From assembly GCA_964016985.1 (NCBI GenBank), contig OZ024837.1:34937622-35001621 (forward strand): a DNA stretch of 64,000 nucleotides. Reading direction: 5' to 3'. The position numbers and the translations under genes were made by a program. Source of the stretch: Anodontia alba. Its lineage: Eukaryota > Mollusca > Bivalvia > Lucinida > Lucinidae. A model generated the notes under the pieces. It had not been told where the DNA came from, did no database searches, and was given only the letters and a program-made list of their open reading frames with translations. Positions 46,776 to 59,505 of the stretch are shown here, in pieces. The stretch's first letter is position 1; each line of letters starts with the position of its first letter.

Positions 46776-46815
46776 TGTTACAGTTCTTCTTCATTCGCGC
46801 GTGTTCGTTTCATGT

Positions 46816-47960
46816 ACAGACAACCCTCTTTATACCGACACTCGATAAAACGACAAAATTCGTTATAATGACAAGTTGACTATCACAAAACCTTCACTTA
46901 AGAGGTAACAATTAGTCACAAATTACTAGGGCTGACTATCATGCCAAATTATGACTATCACGATACCATCACTATCAGAGATATCACTATCACGATACTA
47001 TCACTATCAGGGGTCTAATATCACGATGCATCATGATACTATCACCATCTCCAAATCACACAGTATTTCAATGAATGTCATTGATTTTATAAAACCAATC
47101 TACCTGTAAAGGTACCTAACATTACTACCCTCTCAAATGTCAGCTTTTCTACCATTTTAACAAATATTTTTGCTAAACAGAAATCTGTTTGTTCTCATAC
47201 TTTGTTAATTTAGACAAGACAGCTTCAGAATGGTATTACAGAAGGAGTAAAGTTAAAGGGACAAAAACTATCAAAACTATCGATAGTAGAAGAGACTATC
47301 AGCGATAGTTATCGATAGTTGAAAACACTATCACGATAGTACTATCATGAAGGTCACTATCACGATGCATCGATATATCGATGCATTGTTACATCCCTAC
47401 AAATTACGCAAGAATATTGTATTTAAAACTTTAAAGAACATATGTTTTGAATATTTGTTAGAATCGCCTCAGTCAGGCGATTCTAACAAATATCCAAAAC
47501 ATATCTTGTATGAGGAAATAAGAACAAAACAAGGTCTTTCTTACATATCATTCTGTCCATTAAGGATTCTTTGCAGCAGCAAATTAATTATAATGGCAAC
47601 ATATTTCGGAACAAATGCTGTCGTTGTAACGAGTGTTCACTGTATGGCGTTTCATGTGCCAAATCTTGTTGCTTTGGTTCTTCGGGTAAGGCTGCGCTTC
47701 GTGGCTGTGCTATTTCCTGGGTATCTTTACTTGTATTATAGAACCTATGCGGACCGAACACATTCATTATGTATTTGCAATTTTGAGCTCCATCGAAATT
47801 AAGGGCGAGGATACGGTCGTGTAGAACTAGTTTACGCACACCCCAACCCACCAGTAGTTGTTTCTGCTATTGTAACTTGTTTTCTTGTATCTTGGTTGTG
47901 AAACTGTGCCATTGTGTTTTGTCATTGTTTGTTTCTTGACCTTTTTTTCTTTTAAAGCCG
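46816..47960 (+). mobile_element. Family C element interrupted by a hAT-like MITE
   Basis: CAGACAACCCTCTTTATACC and the hairpin TATTTGTTAGAATCGCC / GGCGATTCTAACAAATA (47449-47500) align with 41611-42060. A 473-bp insert splits it. The right end is approximate. Confidence 0.6.
46927..47399. mobile_element. hAT-like MITE with 8-bp target duplication
   Basis: TAGGGCTG and ACATCCCTA form the ends, and CAAATTAC lies exactly on each side (46919-46926, 47400-47407). The interior is a degenerate CACTATCACGATA-type repeat ending in ATCGATATATCGATGCATTG. An 8-bp duplication and TAGGG ends are typical of hAT elements. Confidence 0.85.
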
Positions 47961-48012
47961 CAGGAAGGCTAAGTTTCGTAATTGTTATCTTTCCTGGGTA
48001 ACTTCTATTATA

Positions 48013-49116
48013 CAGTAAAATAAAACTTCAATCACTCGGACACCGATGGCGGTGGTCCTATTGTTGCTATTAAGAGCTCTTTCTGTATTTTGTTTTTAAT
48101 GTGTTGTGATGCTAGCATTGAGGTCATCGTCTTCAATAGCTGACCACTTTGCTTTCTGTTTTACTAGTTGTTTTGTGATGCTAGCATTTTGGTCACCTTC
48201 AACAGCTGCCCATTTAGCTTTCTGAAGTTGGCTAACTGTAAAATGGCTTTAAACACCCCCCCCCACACACACACACGGTGGTTTAGTCTACTGACCGTTC
48301 TAAGGCAGTGGTCCCGGTGTTAGTCTTACCTTTTGTTGCTTTGTAGTTTATTCTACGAGGCGATTTGTTTTTATGTCTAACCTTGTGTTATTTTGTTCAG
48401 TACGAAAAACTTCCTTGCTTGGGGAAGAGAGAGCTAATCTTAGTGCTTTTCGTACGTTTGTTCGATTTGCGCTTGTTTGGTTTTGTTTGTTTCCTCTTCC
48501 TCTTGGTGTCTGGGAAGGGTTGCGGTGTGTGATTGTGACACTCCCTGGAACTTTCTCTTACCTTGTTTTTCGTTTACCGTTGCTGATTCGAACTCGCTTT
48601 TGTGTCACTAGGAAATTCTTAAGAAAACAAATATAAACAAATATTTCAGAGATATTTTCTTATTTAATCATGAAAATGGATGCTGTGCGGTACACTTAAC
48701 ATACCGTTATGTCACAGAGGATCGAAAAGACATCCCTAAATTATTTTCATTGCCTTCTGACCTGGTGCTATGATAACCCTCAGTGGCTCGAACAACCATC
48801 AGGAAAACAAGCCTATATAATTTTGACCCCCTTAAACCGCACTTTTATATAGTAAAACTGGGGTTTATAGGGGTATGCATTATTTTTCTTATTTCTGCTC
48901 AAAACATAGATTGTGGGTATTCGTTAGAACCGCCTCGTTGAGCCCATAATCTATGTTTTGAGCAGAAATATGAAAAATATCAGAATTTTTATATGAAAAT
49001 TTTCATTTTTTGGTGGTAAAATTTTCAGTATTTTTGAATAGGCATGTTTTCGTAATGCCATGTTTCGAACAAATTTCCATGGCCCCAAAGATGTTCGAGC
49101 CATTGCGGCTCGGCTG
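48013..49116 (-). mobile_element. Pogo/Tigger-like MITE with nested insertions
   Basis: Right part TTCGAGCC...GGCTCGGCTG with TA outside, and left TACAGTAAAATAAAACTTC, align with the reverse complement of 45989-46399. About 48060-48575 is extra sequence. A family A MITE sits at 48797-49057. Confidence 0.6.
48797..49057 (-). mobile_element. Family A MITE nested in pogo-like element, right arm deleted
   Basis: CATCAGGAAAACAAGCC to GGCATGTTTTCGTAATG. GAACCGCCTCGTTGAG joins to CCCATAATCTATG, so about 16 bases of the right arm are gone. Joining the flanks (CTCGAACAAC + CCATGTTTCG) restores the same length as the uninterrupted relative. Confidence 0.9.
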
Positions 49117-49308
49117 TATTTTATATAAATCTGGTTGTTGCCGCCATCCTATGAAGATGTGTAACAGGACATCCAAATGTTCTTCTGTGATGTGTTTTTT
49201 TGCAAGTGTGCTTCTGTGTCTAGTCATGGCTTGTTCCTCAATTTTTTTTTTCTTTTAAAGCCTCAGAAAGTCTGTGTTTCGTAATTCTGACCCTTTCTGG
49301 GTAACTAT

Positions 49309-49530
49309 TTAACCCATTGTAATCTGGAGATCTCTAAATGGGTACATGTATTTGGCAAATGCGGCGTCTGATCACTGATCAGGGTCTCCCCTGTTTGCAA
49401 AATGTTCAACCATTTTTTCTAGGAATATCTAAATCACATAGTCCGACTGACCTAAAATTGAAATTAGAATCTGCAAATATACAGTGTGGGGGTGGGGTGG
49501 GGTGGGTTCAATCAGTCAAGAATGGGTTAA
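49309..49530. mobile_element. TTAA-flanked MITE (family PB)
   Basis: TTAACCCATTGTAATCTGG to AAGAATGGGTTAA, with TTAA at both ends and a decayed GCGGCGTCTGATC hairpin; a GGGGT-rich patch lies near the right end. Confidence 0.75.
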
Positions 49531-49689
49531 CATGAATATGACTATCGTCGTGATCCTATGTAAACATTTCTAGAACATTTGGATGTCCTGTTACAAAAAA
49601 TGAGTCTCACTGTCATAAGATGTACCTTCGAACATATGCGTCCGGCGTAGCATTCGCGGAGTTTGAGCAGAACCTACACACTGGACGCA

Positions 49690-50730
49690 TTTTGACTAGC
49701 CAAGGATGGTAGTTTTTCATGCAGACAACACAGACTCGAATCTGACTGCGCGGATGCGCTACCTGAGTTGAGTCATCGATGGGAGCACAAGAAAGAAGGT
49801 ACCTTTTCTCACGTTGCGACTCAAGTTTGCAGGAAATGACACCCGACCCAATCTAAGGCACGGGGGACGTTTAACGGCCTCCACTAAGAACTTTAGAAAA
49901 ATCTGCTGCAACCATAAAATAGTCTAAAAATGTTATGTTTTGGATATCCAGAAGTAACATAAAGTCTATAAGGCTTGCCCTTGGAAATAAGGAACGCATA
50001 AAAGAACGAAAGCCTACTTATGATATATTTGACATACAAGGATATATGAGGTGGGCATAACATTTCCTACAAGATTTTATGTGCGCCTATCAAAAACTTA
50101 GATCAACATAAGCACCTAGAACCGCCGGAAACCACTTTGGATCCTTGACTACCCACTGTGAAGACTCGGTTTAGACTGCACGGATGTATCGGATAAACAT
50201 CATCTTTGTTGTCGCCCGAAGACGCTTTGGATCCTTGGCTAACCACAGGGTGCCCTGCGAAGAGGTTGTTCAGACTGCATGGATGCACATGCTGATCAGA
50301 AACTTCCCTTGGTGCACAAGCAATATTATAGGAAATGATGTGCTTGCTCACATTCTTTAATCTGTTAACAGGTACTATTTCTTTACTGTTATCGCCAACA
50401 TATTAGGTATTGTCTGGACGATATATGATATAAATGCAAACATATTGCAGTAATATAGATGTAATATAACAAAAGATGCGCATCGCACAAAACGGGCACT
50501 TATGCAGTTTACAGACAGCGCAGGACCTGATCAGTGTGTGTATTTGCACATACTGATCTTTGCCTTCTTTGTCCGCTTAAAGAATCAATTAATACTGTAG
50601 TATATGTCGACGAACAGAGAATGTCCAGAGAAGACTGCACGGATGCGGACGCTCATCTGAATTTCACTGTTAGCATATGGTATAAAGTATTTTTCTCATA
50701 TTGCGCATCCAAATCAAATTTTACTGCAGA
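49690..50730. repeat. Family Q repeats, scattered and degenerate
   Basis: Decayed units at about 49730-49800 (GACTGCGCGGATGCGC), 50160-50240 and 50265-50330 (CAGACTGCATGGATGCACATG, internally duplicated CTTTGGATCCTTG), and 50515-50660. No gene seen. Confidence 0.5.
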
Positions 50731-50812
50731 ACGACAGACATATAGAATGTCCGTACGAGAACATGCTTAATAATAAATATAACATTCTGCACAAATAGAA
50801 ATAATCACATGA

Positions 50813-51028
50813 TTAACCCTAGTCCTCCTGAACCCGGATATATCATGGTATTGCAAACGGTGTAGATCCAGATCAGTTGGCTTCTGAAAAAAGGTCAACT
50901 GATCTGGATCTGCTCTGTTTATCATTGGGTATGTGAATTTATATTAACAACCTGGATCAAGTAATTTGATTGGCTGAAAATTGGAAGTGGGCGTGGCATC
51001 TTAATTTATTCAGCATGACAAGGGTTAA
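50813..51028. mobile_element. TTAA-flanked MITE (family PB)
   Basis: GATTAACCCTAGTC to GACAAGGGTTAA with TTAA at both ends. The hairpin GTGTAGATCCAGATCAGTTG / CAACTGATCTGGATCTGC lies at 50858-50922, with changes relative to other copies on both arms. Confidence 0.75.
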
Positions 51029-51123
51029 TAGTATTCAGAGCATCATAAAATGATTTTAGTAATTGTTACTGTCCTGAAACATTTCATTCTGCAATGGTTC
51101 TATGCAATAAATGTGAAGACATC

Positions 51124-51239
51124 CCCAGTATGCATTCTTTATAAATCTATAGCGGGCCGTTATCGGCCCGTCAGGGTAGCTAAGGGGCCGATAACGGCCT
51201 TATCGGCCCGCTATAGATTTATAAAGAATGCTAGCTGGG
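51124..51239. mobile_element. Foldback element
   Basis: A 116-base near-perfect palindrome: CATTCTTTATAAATCTATAG and CTATAGATTTATAAAGAATG outside, with GCGGGCC..TTATCGGCC inside. No other copy in the window. Confidence 0.75.
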
Positions 51240-51275
51240 TCGTCTTCGACAGGAGTGCTACATTGTTTAGTTTAA

Positions 51276-51555
51276 CATTACGAAAACACGCCTATTCAAA
51301 TACACTGAAAATTTTACCACCAAAAATAGCAATTATTCAGATAAAAAATTCTGATATTTTTCATATTTCTGCTCAAAAACATAGATTGTGGGTACTCGTT
51401 AGAACCGCCTCATCGAGGCGGTTCTAACAAGTACCCACAATCAATGTTTTTGAGCAGAAGTAACAAAAATAATGTATACCCCTGTAAACCCCAGTTTTAC
51501 TATATAAAAGTGGGGTTTAAGGGGGTCAAAAATATATAGGTATGTTTTCGTGATG
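51276..51555 (+). mobile_element. Family A foldback MITE
   Basis: CATTACGAAAACACGCC to GTATGTTTTCGTGATG; apex CTCATCGAG. Confidence 0.9.
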
Positions 51556-51711
51556 AATAGGCAAAATAGTATAGAAAATGTCCAGGAACCGCCACAATCA
51601 CATATCACAGCCTACCAGTGACGCTAAGATAAAGAGCAAATAAACCTGGGAGACAGAACATAAGCCAAAAAAAAAAAAAAAAAAAAACTAAAGCAACCAG
51701 CTTCCTCTTCA

Positions 51712-52160
51712 CAAACGTAGGAACCAGACTACTATTGACGTCACGCTATTGTAGAACCCTGACAAATAGTCCTATATAAAAAAAAAAAGAGTAGACGCAG
51801 TGTAAGATTAAGAAAAACAAAGACTAAATTGTTCTGTTTATTTCAGACCAAAGGAGGTTCCGAGAAGAGACGAATTCTAGACAGTTAAAAATTCTGCAGG
51901 GAGCTATTTGGCTGTATGGAGTGCTACAAAGAGTCTGTCGGTCATTCCAGTTTGTGACTCTGAATTAGAGGAAATTTTAGAATGTCACATGGCGGGCAAT
52001 GTCATATGTTTTTTGAAGCGGTGAATAAACGATGAAAATCCTAGGATCTATTGCTGACTCAAGTGGCTATCACATTTGGGACATTGGGACTGTAGCAGAT
52101 AAGAAACCTTTGAACTCTTAGCAATGTAGCCAATGGAAATATCAATAGGTGTTTGCCACC
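51712..52160 (+). repeat. Tandem duplication, unit 1
   Basis: Aligns along its length with 52161-52613 (shared TCTGCAGGG, CGGTC.TTCCAGTTTGT, GCTGACTCAAGTGG, GTAGCCAATGGA). It includes TGACGTCA at 51736-51743. Divergence is high, so the duplication is old. No conserved frame found. Confidence 0.7.
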
Positions 52161-52613
52161 GATATAGAAACCCGACTTCTACTGACGTCACACTGTTTTG
52201 GTACCCAAATTGGCCTGTCTAAAACTACAATGTACGGCGTAGACGTTGATACAGTGTGAAGTAAAGACGAGTGCATTGTTCTGTTTATTTTATGCCACAG
52301 GCGGTTCCTGGAAGAGACGAATTTCAGACAGTAAAAGATTCTGCAGGGTTGAGTGCTACAAACAGTCCGTCGGTCTTTCCAGTTTGTAACCCTCAACAGG
52401 AGGAGTTTTTGGAATGTTATATAGCGGGAAATGTCATGTGTTTTTGAAGTGATGGAGAGGACAGGAAACTCACAGGATCTGTTGCTGACTCAAGTGGTTA
52501 TCACATTCCACCAAAACCTGGATCTGCTTTGGGACCATGGAACTGTAGCAGGTGAGAAGCTTTATAGCCCTTTTCGTTGTAGCCAATGGAGAAATTAATA
52601 GGGGTATGCCACC
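52161..52613 (+). repeat. Tandem duplication, unit 2
   Basis: Partner of the preceding unit, with TGACGTCA at 52183-52190 in the same place. TGACGTCA is the CREB/ATF site; its retention in both units is noted without further support. Confidence 0.7.
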
Positions 52614-53586
52614 ATATACGAGATCACAATGCTAGACATGATCCAATAAAGATAACAATAAGGCAACGAATCATGAAAAAGCTCCGCAGCCGGCAGCTAC
52701 AAGGTCATACAAAGCAAAACCAATACCAGAACCATTGTCTTGCTGTTGAGGAGAGGTGGGGATCCGGGAGTAGGGGTAGTGTAGGGTTAAATCGATTTAA
52801 CCGGTACCAAATCTTCACCCTAGTTTAAGCGTTGTAAAATGAAAACTGATTGTTTAAGGATGAGGGTTCGTGCCAGCCAAGACATTGGAAGCCAGAGCTA
52901 AAGAAAATCACTGGTTGAACCATGGAGGACCCGAACAAAGACACTACATCAGTCATCAACCTTTCAATCGTTTAGGTCGGCACGTTCATACAGTCTAGAC
53001 CCGACCCACTGTTATTCAGTTAAAAAGAAAAATAGCAAAGCCACCAAACATAATTGGGTCAGAAACTAAGCAGGCAGTCTGTCTCATAATATTCAAGTTG
53101 TATCTCATCCTTTTATTACGTGTAATATCTTTTTGAATTCTTATAAAAATTTATTACCATCAATTTTCCTAAATTTATAAATTTATAAATTAGGTTCCCG
53201 TACAACTCTGGTTCCGATACTCCTTGTTGTAGAAGTGTTTTACGCTAACTGTATATCTATCGATCAATTCGGAGTGTCGAAGGTAATTTTTAAAAAAAAT
53301 CTTTACGGAGTTTATGATACCGACAGTCTTGTGTAAGGAGTTTAGCAGTCAGGGTTTTATTCCGAATATTTGAATCATTTACACGAGAAGATAGCCTTGC
53401 AAAAACAATATGCTGAAACAATATATATCACGTTGTGAGGTAAGGTAATATAAAGATGGGCTCGAAAACCCCCGATTGCTATTTATTAAGAATTTTTGTA
53501 GACCAAAAGAGTATTATTCCTTTCATAAACTTTTTCACAATATTTTTATATGATTTTAAGTGCAGTGCGATTTATACAGTTCAGTA
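52614..53586. other. Unassigned stretch
   Basis: No gene or repeat family recognised. The last 11 bases are the SINE target duplication. Confidence 0.45.
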
Positions 53587-53865
53587 AGTTGTTTGTTTGT
53601 GTTGAGGTTTTACGGCCCAGTCAACCCAGTGGGGTCATGTCGAGCGCGGTCAGTTTAACTAACCACACGTTTACTGGGCAGGCTTAGTCCTCTAAGCGGT
53701 TAACCAGTATTGTGCACATTCTTTCGCCAGAAACTGACAACTGCCCTTCTTGAATCAGCGGAAGGGAAAGAATGACCGTAGAAAATATTTCATGATCAAT
53801 CTCCACGAAAGAATGTTGCCGACCTCGGCGGGGGTTGAACCCGCGACCTCCTGGTCTCCAGTCAG
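53587..53865 (-). mobile_element. tRNA-derived SINE, head truncated, with target duplication
   Basis: Same family as 16163-16475. ACAGTTCAGTA flanks it at 53576-53586 and 53866-53876. The B box (minus strand GGTTCAACCCC) is kept, but the A-box part of the head is missing, so it lacks a full pol III promoter. Confidence 0.9.
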
Positions 53866-53989
53866 ACAGTTCAGTAGTAGTGCAAGAACTAGAACTAGCA
53901 ATACAATGTGTTTTGTATGTTTTGTTTGTGAAGCCTAGGTAACCAGTAAAGTCGGAGAAAGTTTGTTTTGAGTTTCTTTGATAGATGCT

Positions 53990-54216
53990 GCAAACTTATG
54001 CCTTTTTGTTTGCCGAGCATCCTATAAAAGAGTCTATGGCAATACCTAGAAACCCAGATCGCGGTGTCTGATCTGGTTATACATTATTTGCTTTAAATCT
54101 AGGAATTTCCTTAAATTTCCCTTACTGATAATAAAAATGACCAGATTCCCTGCGATTGGAAATAGACCAGTCCAAACAGTTATTGTAAAAGAGTCCATTC
54201 AGCATAAATGGGTTAA
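53990..54216. mobile_element. TTAA-type MITE (family PB), decayed
   Basis: The right end AGCATAAATGGGTTAA is clear. The hairpin is reduced to CCTAGAAACCCAGATCGCGG / TCTGATCTGGTTATAC. The left end is approximate. Confidence 0.55.
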
Positions 54217-54837
54217 CAACAATACGGAAACAGTGCTTATCAACAATATAATTGTCATCATTTACACCTCCTTTAAGCATTCGATCAATGCCTTATTTAG
54301 AAGACTTGGAATAGAGCCATTGAATGTTTGACTTTCAGTGTGTCCGAGCTTCTCTTATGCTAGTTTGTTTGATATGGTTCTGGCTTTCCAAGAGCCCATC
54401 ATTTCAGACTCTTATTCAGTGAAGTGGGGCAACGTACGTTCTATTTTCTGGTCCTCTGGAATCACTGTGCACGTAAATTTATTTACGAATGAGCCCGCGC
54501 ACGACAAAACCTACAATAAAACCTGTTTGACCAGCAAAGACTCTAATCAGCCTGTACACCCATCCAGTATGGCACGGGTTCTCGATTAACCCACTTTAAA
54601 TAGCCCAGATCTGTCCTCGATGGTCGCACAAGTCTTATTGAAGCTTGTGTCGTTCGCTAGCTCAAATATAATACGGTTCAACCTTGGTCAGGAGGTGACA
54701 GCATTGTACCATGTTACATTACTGTTCACGAGTTGGAATCCTTTTGAAACACAGAGCACATCATAAACAGGTAATAGTAGTCTCGGTTTGCATGAAGCTG
54801 TTCATAAGGAATAATGGGTTAAGATAAAAGATCTAAA
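54217..54837. other. Unassigned stretch
   Basis: AAAGACTCTAATCAGCCTGT at 54536 is a possible trace of family Q; nothing else is recognised. Confidence 0.4.
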
Positions 54838-55085
54838 ATTGTTGCCTTCGGAAACAAACACCACAGAAAAGATCGATAATCGCAGATTCGGTTTTACTAA
54901 GTCTCTAAAGCTATGAAGTTTGCGAGGCTGTATTCGCACGCCCCCTCCCCGCCCACCTAGCACAGGCTTAGCGGTACTCGATTTTCAAAGCAACCAGAAT
55001 GGGCTTAATAATCCCAAAGGAAATACAAATATAATCTGTACTATGGTGAAGTACGAAAAGACATAGCTTACGGCCGCTAGCAACT
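54838..55085. repeat. Dispersed repeat (family R)
   Basis: GCCTTCGGAAACAAACACC, ATGAAGTTTGCGAGG and CCAAAGGAAATACAAATATA align in order with 37545-37790. Confidence 0.7.
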
Positions 55086-55098
55086 CTGTACAGAATTA

Positions 55099-56369
<1,271 letters not shown>

Positions 56370-56526
56370 TTCATGTGGCCCACCTGTCTGATAGCTAGCT
56401 TGAAGCTGTCAAGGATGGTCAATGTGGCATTGGGAGCAGGAAGGTCATTCCACTGAAAACTGCGAGTGGGTAAGGTAAAATGCATAGTAATATTCATAAT
56501 AGTCAGTCCGGGCAGGGAGCTGTGTG

Positions 56527-56807
56527 TACATTACGAAAACACGCCTATTCAAATATATTGAAAATTTCACTTCCAAAAAAACAAAGTTTGTAGATATAAA
56601 TTCTGATATTTTTCACATTTCTGCACAAAACATAGATTGTGGGTATTCGTTAGAACCGCCTCGACGAGGCGGTTCTAACGAGTACCCATGATCTATGTTT
56701 TTTGAACAGAAATAAGAATAATAATGTATACCACTGTAAACCCCAGTTTTACTATATAGAAGTGGGGTTTAAGGGGGTCAAAATTATAAAGGTATGTTTT
56801 CGTGATG
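56527..56807 (+). mobile_element. Family A MITE inserted in the RT fragment
   Basis: CATTACGAAAACACGCC to GTATGTTTTCGTGATG, complete hairpin (apex CTCGACGAG). It separates coding remnants of one reverse transcriptase, so it is younger than that element. Confidence 0.9.
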
Positions 56808-57486
56808 AAGCCAATGGTTGGGAAATTCTAGAGGTACGAGTTTGGAGTATTACAGCAACATATCCATAGACAATCTAATAGAAAAGAACTAGTCTTGAAT
56901 CAGCACGCCTCTGCTGAAAGGTTCGCCAGCCAAGTTGAAAAAGCATGTCTGTGACACTGGAACATCGAGCAGCCCTCCTCTGCACCATTTCAATCTTATT
57001 AACGTCATCCTGGGGCAAACTGGGGCAGCATATTCCGACTGGGGCGGACAATGACCTTGCTTGCTCTTTCTCTCAGTTGAGGGTTTTAGCAATATAAGTT
57101 TCTTCTAAGAAATTTGAGGACCTTATTGGCTGTGTTTGTCATTCTCGTGACATGGGGCTTCCATGATAGGTCGCTAGGTATATCCACGTCCAGTTATCTT
57201 GCACATGATACCACTTCAAGCGTTTTGCCATGAAAAGTAAAAGATTTTGGGAGGGGTGATCTTGACCAGATTACACGGATTACCTGATATTTGGACGGAT
57301 TAATTTCCATATCTCATTCATGTTCCCAGACTTTGAAAATATCGAGGTCAGCTTGGAGCTGCTGAGAATCAGCCGGTTTTGTTATTGCCAGATTTGCGGT
57401 CGTGTCATCGGCAAATAGTCTCAATTGTGACTTTATCTTTATCACATTGAATTTTCGCGATGTTTTTTCAAGTATTTATCTACAGG

Positions 57487-57632
57487 TCGAGGTCAGCTTG
57501 ATGCTGCTGAGAATCAGCGAGTTATGTTATTGCCAGATTTGCGGCCGTCTCATCGGCTAATCGTCTCACTTGTGTCTTTGTTTTCATCAAATTGAATTTT
57601 CGAGATAATTTTTCAAATATTTATCTTCACAG
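57487..57632 (-). repeat. Tandem duplicate of part of the RT fragment
   Basis: TCGAGGTCAGCTTGATGCTG... repeats 57342-57486 with about 10-15% changes, giving a second, mutated copy of the FADD region (AGACGAGTTAGC-type changes). Confidence 0.8.
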
Positions 57633-58624
57633 AAAATTATTCCAACCAAAAAGTTGCTGAGGAGGCCATAAAAGAAGTTGCAGAGGAAGGGAGGCGTCGC
57701 CGTCATCTCAAAAACGTTCAATGGACGTAGCATTGAGCAGTTTCGCTGTACAGTGATGGAAACTTTCAAAACTATGGAAGTCAGCAGATGTTGTAAGTCC
57801 ATGACTGACATCCACGGGCACTTTTCAGGTAATACACACTATCGAAAGCCAATCATCGCTTTATATTTGATATTTCATAGCTGTTTATAAGCATTCATTC
57901 AACCTTGGCTTTACTATTATAAAACACTCAGGGCTCTAGATGAGCAGAACATTTAGCTGTGTTTCCCCTTTTATTCTTCAAGAAAATTTGCTCACTGAGA
58001 TCCTTTTCGATGCATCTCGCTCAGGCAACTTAGTGTCAATACGTGAGTTTTTATGAAGACAATAGTAAAAAGAAAGCAACATGAATTGTTCATGCCCAAA
58101 TCATAAATTCTATCTTTGTTTCAGACAACCATTGAGATGTATAGGGGAGGTCCTGTTAAACGTTAAAATTCTACGGAACTTCGGAAAGTCGTAAAATCTT
58201 TATCTGATTACAGTGAAACCTATGGATTTTTCTACCTAGAGACCTCTCTGAGACTGATGTCGGCGCGTATCTCACTCTATAACTTTTATCCAAGGAAGCT
58301 TTTACAAAAACGTATATTTAAAAAGTTATTGCGAAAACTCAATTTGAAAAAAAAAAGAGAAAAAAAAAAAAAGTTTATATCAGTTGTTTTTATGTGTTTC
58401 TTCCTGCCAAAGACCTATCGTTGTAGAATCTGTTTTCCTCATCTGACTGAAACGTAATAACAGGTGTCGCCAATTTAAACAATTTCAGACTTCAGACTAA
58501 AGTTATCTAAATTTATACCGTGGCAATTTAACGATTCAATTAAATTTTAAATTTTAACTGAGTTGTGCTGAAGGAAAATGTATCACCGGGTTACCTTTAT
58601 ATGAGCTGATGTAGAAATTTCTAT
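57633..58624. other. Unassigned stretch
   Basis: No repeat or gene I can support. A short + frame at 57678-57828 is followed by CAG/GTAATA, but no homology supports an exon. Confidence 0.35.
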
Positions 58625-58852
58625 TTAACCCATTTATGCTGAGTGGATTCTTCTACTTTAACTCTATGGACAGGTCCATTTCCTATATAAGGGATGTCTG
58701 GTTGTTTTATTAATACCATGTTTTGTAGAAATTGCTGAAGTTAATGCAAACAGTATAGACCTTGATCAGACGCCGCGTTCTGCGGCGTCTGGTCTGGGTC
58801 TATACTGTTTGCCAATGCCCCTTTTATGGGACGCTAGACTTAAATGGGTTAA
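58625..58852. mobile_element. TTAA-flanked MITE (family PB), reference copy
   Basis: TTAACCCATTTATGC at the left and TAAATGGGTTAA at the right, 228 bp in all. The hairpin AACAGTATAGACCTTGATC / GGTCTGGGTCTATACTGTT is at 58747-58810. TTAA plus CCC/GGG ends indicate piggyBac-type mobilisation; no transposase is present. Confidence 0.85.
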
Positions 58853-59088
58853 CAAATGATCTCTGTTCTTGCATTCCTTGCATTTTCACTCCCGCAATTG
58901 AGCCATAACATGACGGAAGTTTCCTCAGCTCATATAGGGACAACAAAAGTCATACCAGTCGTGTCTTTTACAGTATAGTTAACATACAAAGTAACTAGGT
59001 ATCAAGGTACTGACAACACTGGTGGGTCGGTTGTCTCTGAGTGTAGGCTGGGAATATTGTCCTGAAAGGGGACTTAAGATTGTCTCAT

Positions 59089-59215
59089 TTAACCCTTAAC
59101 TTCCTGTAATGAAGTCAATTAGTGCAGACCCTGATCTTATGCCGCGTTCTGTGGAGTCCGATCTGGGTCTGTACTGTTTGCCAATGTCCCAAATGTTCCA
59201 GTCCAGGTTTACACA
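59089..59215. mobile_element. TTAA-type MITE (family PB), partial
   Basis: TTAACCCTTAACTTCC and the AGTGCAGACCCTGATCTTATG hairpin (59122-59185). The right end is not visible. Confidence 0.6.
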
Positions 59216-59404
59216 TGGATAACACTCTATCTTCAGCACTCCAACGTCACAGCGATGCATAAATGGCGTCATGTTATGGCATTATATGACTTCACGTTAC
59301 ATATGTTTGAAGCAAAATATGACGTCATTTAATGAAGTAGAATGACTAAAAGTCATTTTTCTATGGTATATTAATATAAAATTTAGTCCACAGTTGTTTT
59401 AAAA

Positions 59405-59505
59405 TACTGGAAATAATTGTCACGAGCACTGAAAGTCCTGATAAAATTCTCTTGCTAAAGCACCAGGTTTTAATCGGACTTTCAATGCCCTAGGGAATTA
59501 TTACT
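59405..59505. repeat. Isolated inverted repeat
   Basis: GGAAATAATTGTC..CACTGAAAGTCCTGATAAAA pairs loosely with TTTTAATCGGACTTTCAATG..GGAATTATT. Confidence 0.55.

Larger units (their letters stand above)
56370..57632 (-). pseudogene. Decayed non-LTR reverse transcriptase fragment
   Basis: Minus-strand translation from about 57430 downward gives LRLFADDTTANLAI, DMEINPSKYQVIR, DIPSDLSWKPHVTRMTN, TANKVLKFLRRN, VRPQSEYAAPV and, after frameshifts, RRADSRLVLFY. These are the catalytic FADD motif and the thumb and C-terminal regions of a jockey/CR1-type reverse transcriptase. Beyond an inserted MITE it resumes with FQWNDLPAPNATLTILDSF. Stops at several points and at least two frameshifts show long decay. 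It differs from ORF2 of 26454-35492. N-terminal domains are absent. Confidence 0.85.

Noticed and set aside
51736..52190. TGACGTCA sites in both tandem units as a CREB-regulated promoter pair
   Set aside because: No transcript, TATA or coding region nearby; two shared octamers in an old duplication are not enough.
57587..57890. Possible host exon (plus frame at 57678 followed by CAG/GTAATA; minus frame at 57587)
   Set aside because: No recognisable domain, and the apparent acceptor lies in the duplicated reverse transcriptase fragment; not supported.
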